Shown piece by piece: positions 9,804-22,185 of a stretch of DNA of 64,000 bases. Source of the DNA: Macrostomum hystrix (lineage: Eukaryota > Platyhelminthes > Macrostomidae); contig CATNEN010000041.1 of the NCBI GenBank assembly GCA_950097015.1, forward strand, positions 1 through 64,000, given 5' to 3'. The translations under genes were made by a program, and so were the position numbers. The notes beneath the pieces were generated by a model that did no database searches, was not told where the DNA came from, and saw nothing but the letters and a program-made list of their open reading frames with translations. Each line of letters starts with the position of its first letter. Position 1 is the first letter of the stretch.

Positions 9804-12800
9804 ATGGAAAATGCTACATTGAATGACACTTTAAACGCAACAGCTGGAAATGCCACCTTTACAGCTACTACAGAAGGCTTCTTATTGGCCTATTCTAGTC
9901 TTTTTATTATGGCTATTGTGCCAATAGTAATAGGATCGCTGCAATCCGTGGCTGCTAACAAGTTAAACAAGGTAAACAGTATACTTTTTTTGTATCATAT
10001 AACTCATTTATTTCAGGATCAATGCTGAACTAGCTAACTTATTACATAGTCAGCTTTGCCTTTGATTAAGGATACTATTAAATGTTTCAGTAATAGCTAC
10101 TTTTCATTTAGCCTATTGTTCTACAGGTAGTAAAATACAATTTTGAGTATGACAGTTTTATTTTGTGTAATCTAATCAGAAGCTCTCTAACTGTTACTAT
10201 TATAAATAAACAAGAAATATGCAGGGCATTTTGGCCATAGATGTTTTGGCCAAAAGCTGTTTTGGCCTCAAACCATTTCAGCCACAAACCAGTTCAGCCC
10301 CATACTTATTTAAACTCACAATATTCTTATGGCAAATTTCTAATTTATTTAATAGTTGTTAATTTTATTTGATAGTGACAATGGAAAGCATGAACTTGAC
10401 TTTTACTATGACAAAGAATTTTAAATACATGCTTAAAGTACTTGCACAGTATAAAAGTAATAAAAGAAGAGGTCATGGTACACATAGAATAGTAAAAACA
10501 TGAATATTCTGCACCAATGCAAATAGTTCAATACTGCCAATAAGCACATTTCATGGATCCTAGACACTTCATCATCTTACAACTTCGTCATCTTACAACT
10601 TTGTCATCTTACAACTTCGTCATCCACTTGGAAGGTAGGACACTTCATCATCCAGCCAATTAGCATGCTTTAAAGTTTGGTCAGTTCGTCATCTACTAAT
10701 AACAAATAAGCAATTAAGTTCGTCATCAATAAAGTGAGGGTGGGGTGGTGGGGCAGAGGTGTGAACACACTTCACAGCTTAAAATGCCAAAAAGAGGTGT
10801 CAAAACTGATTTCATTATAAGAGTTGAAAGAAAGGTGCCAACACGATGTGAGGAGGTGGGGAGGGGTGGTTCTGTTCTAACTTTGAAAACTTTTGTTTTA
10901 TAGATGATGAAGTGTCCACAAGTCTTAGTCTCTTCGTCATCCACCCTCTGAGATATTGGACAGATTGTCATCTGGATGACGAAGTTGTAAGATGACGAAG
11001 TGTCCAGGTACCCATTTCACTTGCTATTACAAGTATTGCCAATGAGTTTGGCTGCAGAGTCCAAGAAGGCATTTACTGTTGTGGAATCGGCTGCCGATTT
11101 GGTAGCATAATGTAGCATTATTATGCTCATTTGGCTTTTGGCCAAAGTGGCTATGGCTGAAATGACTGGAATTCAATGTAGGCCTCAATGTGCAAATGTA
11201 CAATATATATTTGACCAACAATCGTTTAGCTTATTTGAGTTTTAACAGCTAAAGTCACAAATATGAGACTAATAATTATCAAGATATTATTTCTTTCTGG
11301 ATGTATATTCATTTAGTTATAAATTGCTATTAAAACACTAATCTAAAATGCCTATGTGAAACAATGAAAGTATAAGTCACAAAATATTTTTCCATTGAAT
11401 TTAAAGTAAGCATAGTTTAAAGTAAAGTAAAGAAGATTCTGCTACTAATTGTTCAACCATTTTTTGTATATAAAAGAATGTACATTTATTTGATGAAATG
11501 CTAATTCTTGAATACATTTGTCAGTTTATGGATTACTCTCTAAACAGGCATTTTGCCTGAGCCATATATGCAAACTTACTAACTATTCAAATAAGAAACT
11601 GCATATTTTAACTATGACTATTACCACAAAAAGCAAAACTGTTACTAAAATACATGGAGTCCAGAGTATATATATTAGCTCCTTTATTCAATCCTTATAT
11701 AATTTTTGGAAAGTTTAGATAGTCTATAGTCTAAACGTTTGTTGTTGGTATAAAAATAGCCAATTATATGTTTGTGAGAAGTACAGCTTACAAAATAAAA
11801 GTTGTGCTTTTATAGTTACCTTTTCTAATTATAATTTTACTCATCTCTAGCCAATAAGAATAAACTAATGTGGATATATAATCTTGGCTTCCTTCTTTAA
11901 TTCATTGACCAGGAAACTGGAGAGGTGGAGACCATGACTTCAAAGGATGCGGCCATGTTTCCCCTGTACGCCAGTGGAGCCCTGTTTGGCATCTACTTAT
12001 TCTTCAAGGTTAGCCAGTTGATAGTCTTGCAATAAAAACATTGATTTACTAGTTTGTCAGTTTTGTCATGAGTCCTGCTATTGGCAATACTTGCAGCTGA
12101 TCTCCAAGGAGTACATCAACATGCTGCTGGCTTTCTACTTTTTCCTACTCGGCGTACTGGCTCTCACCCACGTGCTCAAGTGAGTTTTTTGCTCTGATTA
12201 TCAGTTGCGCACCTGCAATTGGACAGAAATTGTAAACTTATTTGACTCTGTGCTTCCCTCGCCGCTATTCAGGCCCGTGTACCACAAGCTGGTTCCCGCC
12301 AGCCTGCCCAACCGCAGCTTCAACATTCGCATCCTTGAGTTTGTCTCCAAACTGAAACCCAAGCCGAGAAACCGGCCAAGGACAAGGAGAAGGCCAAGGA
12401 GCCGAAGACTGGCAAGAAGGCTGAGCAGAAGTCGACTGAACCTGCTGAACCTGCTCATGCCGCGGGCGACTCCGCTGATAAGGGTGAGTTAGTGGGTCAG
12501 TCAGTTGCCGCTAATCAGTAAGTGGGTCAGTCAGTTGCTGCTAATCAGTAAGTGGGTCAGTCAGTTGCTGCTAATCAGTAAGTGGGTCAGTCAGTTGCTG
12601 CTAATCAGTAAGTGGGTCAGTCAGTTGCCGCTAATCAGTAAGTGGGTCAGTCAGTTGCTGCTAATCAGTAAGTGGGTCAGTCAGTTGCTGCTAATCAGTA
12701 AGTGGGTCAGTCAGTTGCTGCTAATCAGTAAGTGGGTCAGTCAGTTGCCGCTAATCAGTAAGTGGGTCAGTCAGTTGCTGCTAATCAGTAAGTGGGTCAG

Positions 12801-14299
12801 TCAGTTGCTGCTAATCAGTAAGTGGGTCAGTGAGTTGCTGCTAATCAGTTAGTGGGTCAGTGAGTTGCAGCTAATCAGTTAGTGGGTCAGTCAGTTGCTG
12901 CTAATCAGTAAGTGGGTCAGTCAGTTGCTGCTAATCAGTAAGTGGGTCAGTCAGTTGCTGCTAATCAGTAAGTGGGTCAGTGAGTTGCTGCTAATCAGTA
13001 AGTGGGTCAGTCAGTTGCTGCTAATCAGTAAGTGGGTCAGTCAGTTGCTGCTAATCAGTAAGTGGGTCAGTGAGTTGCTGCTAATCAGTTAGTGGGTCAG
13101 TGAGTTGCAGCTAATCAGTTAGTGGGTCAGTGAGTTGCAGCTAATCAGTAAGTGGGTCAGTGAGTTGCTGCTAATCAGTTAGTGGGTCAGTCAGTTGCTG
13201 CTAATCAGTAAGTGGGTCAGTCAGTTGCTGCTAATCAGTAAGTGGGTCAGTCAGTTGCTGCTAATCAGTAAGTGGGTCAGTGAGTTGCTGCTAATCAGTA
13301 AGTGGGTCAGTCAGTTGCTGCTAATCAGTAAGTGGGTCAGTGAGTTGCTGCTAATCAGTAAATGAGTCAGTCAGTTGCTGCTAATCAGTAAGTAGGTCAG
13401 TCAGTTGCTGCTAATCAGTAAGTGAGTCAGTCAGTTGCTGCTAATCAGTTAGAGTGGGTCAGTGAGTTGCAGCTAATCAGTTAGTGGGTCCTTCAGTTGC
13501 TGCTAATCAGTAAGTGGATCAGTGAGTTGCAGCTAATCAGTTAGTGGGTCATTGAGTTGCAGCTAATCAGTTAGTGGGTTTATTAGTGGTTAGCAGCAGT
13601 CAGGTTCAAGCTGAACCCCTTATCCTGGCAATGAGCCGCACCCACCTTTGAAATCCCACAGCCTCTGAGCTGTGGCTGAACCTGGACTTTGACCTGCTGG
13701 ACCTGGCCAACCTGATCGTGTCCGCCTGCGTCGGCCTGTGGTACCTGGCCACCCGTCACTGGCTGGCTAACAATGCATTCGGCCTGGCCTTCGCCATCAA
13801 TGCCATCGAGCTGCTGCACCTCAACAAGGTGGCCACCGGCGCCATCCTGCTCAGCGGCCTGTTCGTGTATGACATCTTCTGGGTGTTCGGCACCAACGTC
13901 ATGGTGACGGTCGCAAAGAGCTTCGAGGCGCCGATCAAGCTGGTGTTCCCCCAGGACCTGCTGGAGAACGGCTTCGCCGCTGACAAGTTCGCCATGCTCG
14001 GCCTTGGCGACATCGTCATTCCCGGCATCTTCATCGCCCTCCTGTTGCGCTACGACTCCGCCCGCGGCCGCTCCACCCGGCCCTACTTCTGGTGCTGCCT
14101 GGCTGCCTACTGCGCCGGCCTCCTGGCCACCATCGTCATCATGCACGTGTTCAAGCACGCCCAGCCCGCCCTGCTGTACCTGGTGCCCTGCTGCCTGGGC
14201 GCTCCAATGCTGCTGGCTCTGGTCCGGGGCGAGCTGGCCTGCCTGCTGCGCTACCAGGACACCGACGGTGCCGAGTTAGCCGCCAGCAAGGATGACTGA
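9804..14299 (+). CDS. HM13: Signal peptide peptidase (intramembrane aspartyl protease)
   Basis: Five exons: 9804-9971, 11913-12008, 12097-12179, 12273-12483 and 13662-14299, all with GT-AG junctions. The product cleaves type II membrane substrates, such as leftover signal peptides, in the ER membrane. Exon 1 has an N-glycosylated luminal N-terminus (repeated NAT/NDT) and TM1. Exon 2 carries the family motif TMTSKDAAMFPLYAS. Exon 5 carries both catalytic aspartates, YD in FVYDIFWVFG (about residue 257) and GLGD in MLGLGDIVIPG (about residue 303), and the QPALLYLVP motif. The total of about 398 residues is close to the family length. Exon 4 needs one extra base between about 12340 and 12375 to pass from the KLVPASLPNRSF segment into a Lys/Glu-rich loop and join exon 5 in frame. 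Read without it, exon 5 hits a stop within six codons. Confidence 0.93.
10236..11165. mobile_element. Nested foldback elements in intron 1 of signal peptide peptidase
   Basis: The inner inverted repeat runs from about 10554 to 11015. Its left end reads GGATCCTAGACACTTC and its right end is the complement of GGTACCTGGACACTTC; both continue into TCATCTTACAACTTCGTCATC-type sequence, which is tandemly repeated on the left side. A catttca direct repeat flanks it. An outer inverted repeat, built on gccatag and ttttggccaaaagc, is seen at about 10236-10265 and 11133-11165. No coding capacity. Probably MITEs, one inside the other. Confidence 0.7.
12484..13590 (+). repeat. 30-bp intronic minisatellite starting at the splice donor
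   Basis: About 36 copies of a 30-bp unit (gtgggtcagtcagttgctgc followed by taatcagtaa) fill intron 4 of the signal peptide peptidase gene. The first unit is the splice donor itself (gtgagttagtgggtcag). Every unit contains a donor-like cagtaagt and a branch-point-like gctaat followed by cag. Confidence 0.95.
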
Positions 14300-15062
14300 G
14301 AGCTTCAAGCTGGGACAGTCTTGAGGCATAGCATTAGCGACATGAATTTATTTCTCCAGCATCATTAATCAATTCTAACCAATGCGAGTGTCCGGTTTTA
14401 AACTTAATCCTTAATTTACCATAGACATATTATTTGTCTGTGTTCTAGACCTCCTTTTAGGATTAACTGAATACTGGAACACCAACTATTACTGCGTCGA
14501 TCCTAGTTCTGTTGTACTGTGCGGTTTTGTGTTTGCAATGGCGGTTAAAATAATTCGCACTATTTTAAGCCTCGGTTCGCCTGGCCTGCGTCTGCTGTGC
14601 ACTACTCAAACTCATTAGTAGTATGGGGTGATTTTGCGGCATTTTGTCTTAAAAATTAAATAAATTTTAGTTTTAATTGTAGCTTTGGCTTTTCACACCG
14701 AGCAGATTCCTTCGGCTAAAACCAACTAGCATTCAACACCGAGGCTTAAAATACTTGTCATTATAATAGCCCCGTACTTGTTTATCTGCAGTTTTTTGCA
14801 GTTAAAGTCAAAATTTATTTACTGTTTTGTTTGGTAAAAATTATCTAGTGCAAAAAATATATTTCATTCGAGTCTGTTTGAGAGTTTCATTTTAAAGCGC
14901 TTAGTTGATATAAGTTCTTTTATCTTGTTGTGAAGAAAAATTGTTATTTTGTCGTTTGTCATGCATATTGTTTTGGTTTCTGGTGACTTTTTGTTAGGCT
15001 AAATACTTTTTTGCTTTTCTTTTTGGTGCATCTCTCGACTGCTTCAGCGACAGACAATTAGT
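14300..15062. other. 3' flank of signal peptide peptidase
   Basis: AT-rich with no gene. A possible polyadenylation signal aataaa lies at 14659-14664, about 360 bp after the stop codon. Confidence 0.5.
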
Positions 15063-15310
15063 TGGCTAGCCCCTCAATTAGCAACCACCCCATTCCATCC
15101 CTACCCCTCACCGCCCACATCCTATTCCAACCCTACCCCTCACTGCCCACCACCCCATTTGACCCTCTACCCCTCACTGCCCACCACCCCATTTGACCCT
15201 CTACCCCTCACTGCCCACCACCCCATTCCCTCCCATAACCCCTCACCGTCTACCACCCCAATCCACCCTTCACCCCTTCGAACCGAAGACCCCATTCCAC
15301 CATCTACCCC
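15063..15310. repeat. Degenerate C-rich minisatellite
   Basis: Units of about 25 bp built on ccctcactgcccaccacccc, with diverged copies at both ends. Confidence 0.85.
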
Positions 15311-15986
15311 TTCCGCCCACTATCATTTTCAATCTTTTTTCTACAGCAATTCAGAGCTCCTAGTTTATACTCGTATGTTTATTTATTCTTGGCTGGGCCA
15401 CCTGAGCTAACCTGAGCTGAGCACGCCAATGCTCTGCTGCTTTTGCCTGTTCTCCAGCGTCCGTGTCGCGCCAGAGCTCCTAGAATTTCCGTAAATTTCC
15501 CCGTTTATCTCTTTATATTTTATCTCTTGAAGAATTTTGGTGTCGCTTTTTCGTAAAACTGTTGTTTGCTTCTGTTTTCTTGTGCATCATACTCAAAATT
15601 TATGTTTTGTGAGTATTTCTTATCACTATATGCTAACCGTCTCTGTGTACTATTTTAAGACAGAATTAAACAAAGGAACCTATAACAATATCTATTATTA
15701 TTCTATCGGCACATTTATGTTGTTTGAGTAAAAATATGGTTAAAAGTTAAGTTCTTGCTACGAATTTCTCGTAAGATCTTAATACTGCTGGGCTTCGGCT
15801 CTTAGCGTATCGATCTAATTAGGCAAGAATGCCACCTGTTTGTTGATTTCGGTAGCAGACACAGCTGCCACCAACAACCAATGCAGTGGAGCAACTGGCT
15901 GACAAAAATTTGCCTAGAAATTATTGCAGTCCGTAGTAATTCATTCTTACAAAATTGAAGTAAAATACGAGTATATTAAACACAGC
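15311..15986. other. Gene-free AT-rich stretch
   Basis: No coding frame or repeat that can be supported. Confidence 0.55.
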
Positions 15987-16446
15987 TGCACCTTTGGGCG
16001 ACACCTGTTAGATAGGGCGACACCTGTTAGATAGGGCGACACCTGTTAGATAGGGCGACACCTGTTAGACTGGGCGACACCTGTTAGATAGGGCGACACC
16101 TGTTAGATAGGGCGAAACTTGTTCAATAGGGCGACACCTGTTAGACTGGGCTACAGCTATTAGATATGGCGACACCTGTTAGATATAGCGACACCTGTCA
16201 GATATGGCGACACCTGTTACATTGGGCGACACCTATCAGATTGGGCGACTCCTGTATGATATGGGGATGCCTGATAGATAAGGGGACAACTGTTAGACAC
16301 AGTGACACTTGTTAGTCAAATGACACCTGTTATACACAGTGACACCTGTTAGACACATGACACCTGTTAGACACATGACACCTGTTATACACATGACACC
16401 TGTTATACACAGTGACACCTGTTAGACACATGACACCTGTTAGACA
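15987..16446. repeat. 19-bp minisatellite (gggcgacacctgttagata)
   Basis: Regular 19-bp units on the left give way to shorter and degenerate units built on acacctgttagacacatg on the right. Two more diverged units occur near 16660-16700. Confidence 0.93.
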
Positions 16447-16560
16447 CATCCAACGGTCCAACGCGTTTGCCTCTCGCACTAAGGTCCCTAAGCTCGATTC
16501 CGCGGCGAGGCCACATTCAGTTGGTCAATCCTACATTCGATTGCAGGCGATTTAGCACAG
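16446..16560 (+). mobile_element. tRNA-like SINE fragment, family 2
   Basis: Contains acgcgtttgcctctcgcac followed by ctaagctcgattccg, which resembles a tRNA arm followed by a B box, and then acattcagttgg. The tRNA-like portion and the acattcagttgg segment recur at 50075-50172 on the other strand. The A-box end is damaged. Probably a SINE fragment, not a functional tRNA gene. Confidence 0.5.
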
Positions 16561-17524
16561 TCTGAGCCTCAGAAGTCTGTCCAACTTGATCGCAAAAAAA
16601 ACCAACTAGAACGCAAAAAGGTATATATATATAAAAGGGTATATAAAAAGGTATATTATAGGGGGACACCTGATAGACAAAGCGACGCCTGTTAGACATG
16701 TTGGGCAAGTCAGTTTCCACCGCCTGGCATTAAATAACCCTTAATTAATATTTTGCTGAGAATGCAATAGCTGCTCCAGCAGGAGACCTCATTAGCTGCA
16801 CTTTGTGATATAGGAAAGAGAACCGCCAGCCAATTAAGATTCTAACTAATTCAGCTTCCGGTTTCGCCGTAAGATGTGCTCAAATCGGGTCGCCCCGCTG
16901 CTCAGCACCTGGGTCTCAGGCAGGCAGTCAAACTGTTAGAGGTCGCTCACCCAAAGCAGCTGCACTTGAAAAAGGCTCAGAGGAGGCCGGCTAGAGCGGC
17001 CGCTTCCATGTCCGAGGATGCAGCCTCACAATTTGGCGTCTGAGTCTAACTGCTGGCGTGCTCTAAGGCGCAACTGGCAATCTAATTTGATATCCGCCTC
17101 AGGGCTGGCTCTGCTCTCGGGTCTTGACAGCTAAAAGGAGTGTATTTCAACTGCCCACATTTTTTTCGTTACTTATCACCAAAAATATTTTACCAATCGC
17201 CATGAATCGAGACAGAGCTGAAGGCCTTGAAACATCACTTCAATTTCAGTGGATGGCCCTGAGTGAGCCAATGCCCTAACCTAGTCCAAGGACAAACAAC
17301 GAGACTCAGACAAGTCCCAAACCCAATCGTTTGCGGGTTCTCTTTGTGGGAGATTTGTCCTTAATCCTGGGGATCTGATTTCTCAACAGTTTGCGCAACC
17401 TCAATTGGCTTCCACCATGAAAAATATGGAATTCTAATAGCTTTGAGATCTGACACCTTCCTGCATTCAGAGGCTTGGCATTTGGCTTCATATCCCTGCC
17501 ACTGCATTCAAGGATTATCGGTTA
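16561..17524. other. Gene-free stretch
   Basis: Includes an AT-rich tatata tract at about 16622-16660. Otherwise nothing can be supported. Confidence 0.5.
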
Positions 17525-18112
17525 CTTGACACCGCCACACCCTCACCCATTCCGCATTCTGCCTGACACCCTAACCCATTCCGCATTCCTCCCTGACACC
17601 CTAACCCATTCCGCATTCCTCCCTGACACCCTAACCCATTCCGCATTCCTCCCTGACACCCTAACGCATTCCGCATTCCTCTCTGACACCCTAACCCATT
17701 CCGCATTCCTCTCTGACACCCTAACCCATTCCACATTCCTCCCTGACACCCTCACCCATTCCGCATTCTGCCTGACACCCTAACCCATTCCGCATTCCTC
17801 CCTGACACCCTCACCCATTCCGCATTCTGCCTGACACCCTAACCCATTCCGCATTCCTCTCTGACACCCTAACCCATTCCACATTCCTCCCTGACACCCT
17901 CACCCATTCCGCATTCTGCCTGACACCCTAACCCATTCCGCACTCCCCCCTGACACCCTCACCCATTCCGCATTCTGCCTGACACCCTAACCCATTCCGC
18001 ATTCCTCTCTGACACCCTAACCCATTCCGCATTCCTCCCTGACACCCTCAACCATTCCGCATTCCTCTCTGACACCGTCAACCATTCCGCATTCCTCCCT
18101 GACACCCACACA
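17525..18112. repeat. 29-bp minisatellite (cctgacaccctaacccattc...)
   Basis: About 20 units built on ccctgacaccctaacccatt plus ccgcattcct, with ctctg/tctgc variants. Frames on both strands are artefacts. Confidence 0.96.
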
Positions 18113-18358
18113 TGTTCCTATTTAAAGTTTAAACAAAACCAAAAAGTTTAAGTTTGTCATGAAAGAAGAAAGCCTGCCCTCAAAATGCATTGTTATTCTA
18201 GATTTAGTCGCACACAGCTTCTGATTTTTTTTCTTGGAAAATTTGCAGTACGCAAGACTCAAAGTACAGAGAAAAAGGTAGGGCGCATGATTCACTGTGC
18301 GAGCTGAATCCATGTCAATCATCTGTTGGTCATTGTGAGCGGCTTGCCCGCCGGCTGC

Positions 18359-19776
18359 TCAGTTGGTGGCGATGGCCGCTATCGGCGAGGAGGGCGTCAC
18401 CACGCCCTCTCGCCGCGCGCACTTTTGCAGCCGCAGCCGCAGCAGCTGCCCGCGAAACTCCGGGCTCAGCGTCAGCTGCAGCAAAGGCTTAACGGAGCAG
18501 CCGAACAGAGCAGTCCACAAAAGTACATTGTGCTCAGCGTGGGTGGCCAGCCGCAGCAGGCGGCCGAACATCGCGTAGCAGGAGTAGGGCAGCCACAGCA
18601 GATTGAAGATGAGGTAGTTCAGCATCACGACTGCCAGCGAGTGGGTCAGGCGGCGCTGCTCGCCTGCCTGACGATCGGAGCTCTGTAGGTCGCGAACTCG
18701 ACGCCGCGAGGCCAGGACGTGGGTGAGAATGCGGCAGTAGCAGAAGCCAGCAACAATGGACGGCAGTGTCACCATCGCCAGCATTACCAGCGCGGTGGTG
18801 GCCGGGTCCGTGTCCGTGTCGCTGAAGAAGCACAGGAAGCTGTCTGGCAGATACTGGAAGGCGTGCCTGGCGAAAACCCCGCCGCTCAGAGCCAGCCAGC
18901 TCATCCAGTTGACCGCCAGGCGGATGATCACGTGACGTGGGCCCTCTAGGCACCTTGTTGGGAAGAGTTGGATGTTGGAAGCGGCTCTAAAAAGCGGCGA
19001 CAAACCCACCACCCCAAAGGGTGCCCTCCAAACCCACCACCCCAAAGGGTGCCCTCCAAACCCACCACCCCAAACTGTGCCCTCCAAACCCACCACCCCA
19101 AACTGTGCCGTCCAAACCCACCACCCCAAACTGTGCAATCCAAACCCACCACCCCAAACTGTGCAATCCAAACCCACCACCCCAAACTGTGCCCTCCAAA
19201 CCCACCACCCCAAACTGTGCCCTCCAAACCCACCACCCCAAACTGTGCCGTCCAAACCCACCACCCCAAACTGTGCAATCCAAACCCACCACCCCAAACT
19301 GTGCAATCCAAACCCACCACCCCAAACTTTGAAACCCAAGCGGTCGCCAACCTGCGATAAGCAGCCGGATGCATTAGGAACACGAATCTGTTGACGCCAA
19401 TGAGTGCAAAGCTGGAATTGGCTACACCCGTGCAGATGAACAGGGCGCAGCCACTGAGCAGGCAGACTGTGTCCCCGACAAGCTGGGCTCCGGCCTCCCG
19501 CTGGGCGAATGTCACCGGCAGGATGATTCCACAGACAAGCAGGTCGCAGACGGCTATGTTGGCAACACAGGCGTTAATGCCGTTCTGCAGGCGGCGGTGG
19601 CAGGCGAGCAGCGCCAAGACGAGCCCGTTGCCAGCCAGGCCCAGCCAGCAGGCGAAGAGCAGGAAGCCCAGGCCCGCGGCGCGCCAGGCGGGCGAGTTCA
19701 GCAGGTTGAGGTTGTCGTCAGCGAGGCCGGCGGTGCCGTTCTCACCTGCCGATCCCATGCCGATCTGAGCGTTCAA
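18359..19776 (-). CDS. Class A (rhodopsin-like) GPCR, orphan
   Basis: Two exons on the minus strand, 19776-19352 and 18953-18359, joined by a GT-AG intron in phase 2, give a 339-residue receptor. TM1 has GNGLVLALL and TM2 has ANIAVCDLLV. TM3 starts with the conserved cysteine (DTVCLL) and ends in GVNRFVF in place of DRY. TM4 has its tryptophan (NWMSW), TM6 has LWLPYS in the CWxP position and TM7 has SVKPLLQL where NPxxY is expected. The intron falls just after the TM3/ICL2 junction (HPAAYRR-CLEGPRH). The NR(F/Y) and HPxxYRR arrangement recalls melatonin-type and related peptide receptors, but no ligand can be assigned. A neuronal or sensory role is inference only. Confidence 0.88.
19006..19332 (-). 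repeat. 28-bp G-rich minisatellite filling the GPCR intron
   Basis: About 12 units; on the coding strand each has tttggggtggtgggtttgg followed by a variable 9-base part. The array takes up most of the roughly 400-bp intron of the GPCR at 18359-19776. The repeated G runs on the sense strand could form quadruplexes in the pre-mRNA. Confidence 0.95.
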
Positions 19777-19840
19777 AATGATGAGCTATTTTGGGTGACA
19801 AAGAGTCGCTTGGTGTGAGCAGGGATTCAAATTATGTGGA

Positions 19841-20165
19841 GTGACAAGGATCACATGACAAGGATCATATGGAGTGACAAGGATCATATGGAGTGACAAG
19901 GATCATATGGAGTGACAAGGATCATATGGAGTGACGAGGATCACATGACAAGGATCATATGGAGTGACAAGGATCACATGACAAGGATCATATGGAGTGA
20001 CAAGGATCATATGGAGTTACAAGGATCATATGGAGTGACAAGGATCATATGGAGTGACGAGGATCACATGACAAGGATCACATTACAAGGATCACAAGAC
20101 AAGGATCACATGACAAGGATCACATGACAAGGATCACATGACAAGGATCATATGGAGTGACAAGG
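19841..20165. repeat. 19-bp minisatellite (gtgacaaggatcatatgga)
   Basis: Mixed full units and shortened acatgacaaggatc units, lying just upstream of the GPCR start at 19776. Confidence 0.94.
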
Positions 20166-20829
20166 ATTATATAGTGTGACAAGGACCACATGAAGTGACA
20201 ATGGTCATATAGAGACATGGACTTACTCGAGTGATCAGTGAATGCTTTGAGCTGATTCCGGAGTACTTCAGAGAGTGACAAGAACTAGTTGACAGCCTCA
20301 AATTGATATCGAACAACGGCGAGAAACTTGAATAGATGCTTGACGCCTGTCCGCGCTGTCGTTCGATTCTACCTGCTTCTCAGCGGTGTACAGATTTGAA
20401 GAAGACATGCAGACTTTCAACCAACTGTCTTCGACCTTTGGCGAGCTTCAATAGTCGGCCCTGACTGGCTGGAGCCCCGCTGCATCCTCTCCCTATCAGA
20501 GTACCGGTCAGAAGAATTTTCAAGCACAACTGGCTTCCTCAGTGTGAGGTGGCAGCGAGCAGCTGCTCCAGCCCTAGCCAATAATGTGAATTAGTCGGCG
20601 CTTTTTATAACCTGACTGCTGTCGAAATTCTTCTTGTGGTGCATTTTTCTGATAAGAAGAAACGGAATTTCCAGAATCTTTAAACAGTGTTAGAAAAACA
20701 GAAATTGCTTGACATGTTTAGCTAGGCTTCTATTCCAGTTCAATAATTCCATTATTCTATTATTCATTCAGATCAGCCTACTAGACAATAGTTAACGCTT
20801 TAGGAGCTTTGTCTCAAAGCTCTGCCTGA
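20166..20829. other. Gene-free stretch
   Basis: Nothing that can be supported as a gene or element. Confidence 0.5.
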
Positions 20830-21385
20830 AAAATTCTGCCCCTCACAAGCCCACCACCTCAAACCTGCCCCTCACAAGCCCTCCACCTCAAACCTGCCCC
20901 TCACAAGCCCTCCACCTCAAACCTGCCCCTCACAAGCCCACCACATCAAACCGGCCCCTCACAAGCCCTCCACCTCAAACCTGCCCCTCACAAGCCCGCC
21001 ACCTCAAACCTGCCCCTCACAAGCCCACCACCTCAAACCTGCCCCTCACAAGCCCACCACCTCAAACCTGCCCCTCACAAGCCCACCACATCAAACCGGC
21101 CCCTCACAAGCCCTCCACCTCAAACCTGCCCCTCACAAGCCCACCACATCAAACCGGCCCCTCACAAGCCCTCCACCTCAAACCTGCCCCTCACAAGCCC
21201 GCCACCTCAAACCTGCCCTCACAAGCCCACCACCTCAAACCTGCCCTCACAAGCCCTCCACCTCAAACCTGCCCCTCACAAGCCCACCACCTCAAACCTG
21301 CCCTCACAAGCCCACCACCTCAAACCTGCCCTCACAAGCCCACCACCTCAAACCTGCCCCTCACAAGCCTCAAACCTCAAACCTG
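20830..21385. repeat. 28/29-bp minisatellite (cctcacaagcccaccacctc)
   Basis: About 19 units of cccctcacaagcccaccacc followed by tcaaacctg. Higher-order blocks with ccggcccc variants are visible. Confidence 0.95.
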
Positions 21386-22185
21386 TCGTAACATACCCGC
21401 CACTTCAAATTCTGCCAGCCTGCGATATCGACCATGCAGCGGATTATAGCAGACTAAAGCTTCGACAGGCGGGATCCCAAAACGGATCAGATCCCGTATG
21501 GGAATTTTCACGCTCGGGCTGTGAAATTTCGAATAATAAATCGCAGAATTAAATTGGAATTCTTGAAAAGCCCCCTACCTTTACTCTCACTAATCCAAAC
21601 ATGAAGAATAATTTACGAGCGGAGAGGCTCTGTCTTCGTTCTGAGAAATCAGTCAGTTACAATTTCCTCTGCGCAGTCTTCTTTAGCAGAAGTACGAGTA
21701 TAATACGTTAAATTCAATTCGTTTGTGCCGGAACTGTCAAGAATTTAAATCGCATTTGCGTGTGAGTCTTCTCAATCAAGCCAGGCTCTCCTCTTTCTTC
21801 TTCTCTCAAGCAGGGCTGACCCGATGACAGATCTGACTGTGATCACTGATGTTCTCCAATATGGCTGGACAGTTAATTATAATGTCCAAATGGACAGAAT
21901 CGCATTGTTGACCATTCAACAGACTGCTGATGAACTTGTCCAGGACACTTCAAGCTTTGCATACAACACCTGCAGTATATTATTAGCACTTATCTATAGC
22001 CCTTCATTTTTAAGAAGTCGCAATCCAGCAAAAAACTGTAATTACCAGAGAAATAGCGAACTCAGCCAAGCACCTCAAACAAATACCTGGCACTTAATTT
22101 TCACTCGGCCATTGTGCAAGGCCTGCCAGGGCGCATTTAAGAACTACTAACTGCTTTTGAAATCCTTGTTTGCGATTTCTCAGCA
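21386..22185. other. Gene-free stretch
   Basis: A 108-codon frame at 21824-22150 has no recognisable domain and no splice context, so no gene is called. Confidence 0.5.

Noticed and set aside
12484-13590. CRISPR-like direct repeats
   Set aside because: The units are head-to-tail without unique spacers, in a eukaryotic intron. The same holds for the other arrays in the window.
21924-21950. Hammerhead ribozyme core (ctgatga)
   Set aside because: The gaaa partner and flanking helices are missing; the motif is short enough to occur by chance.
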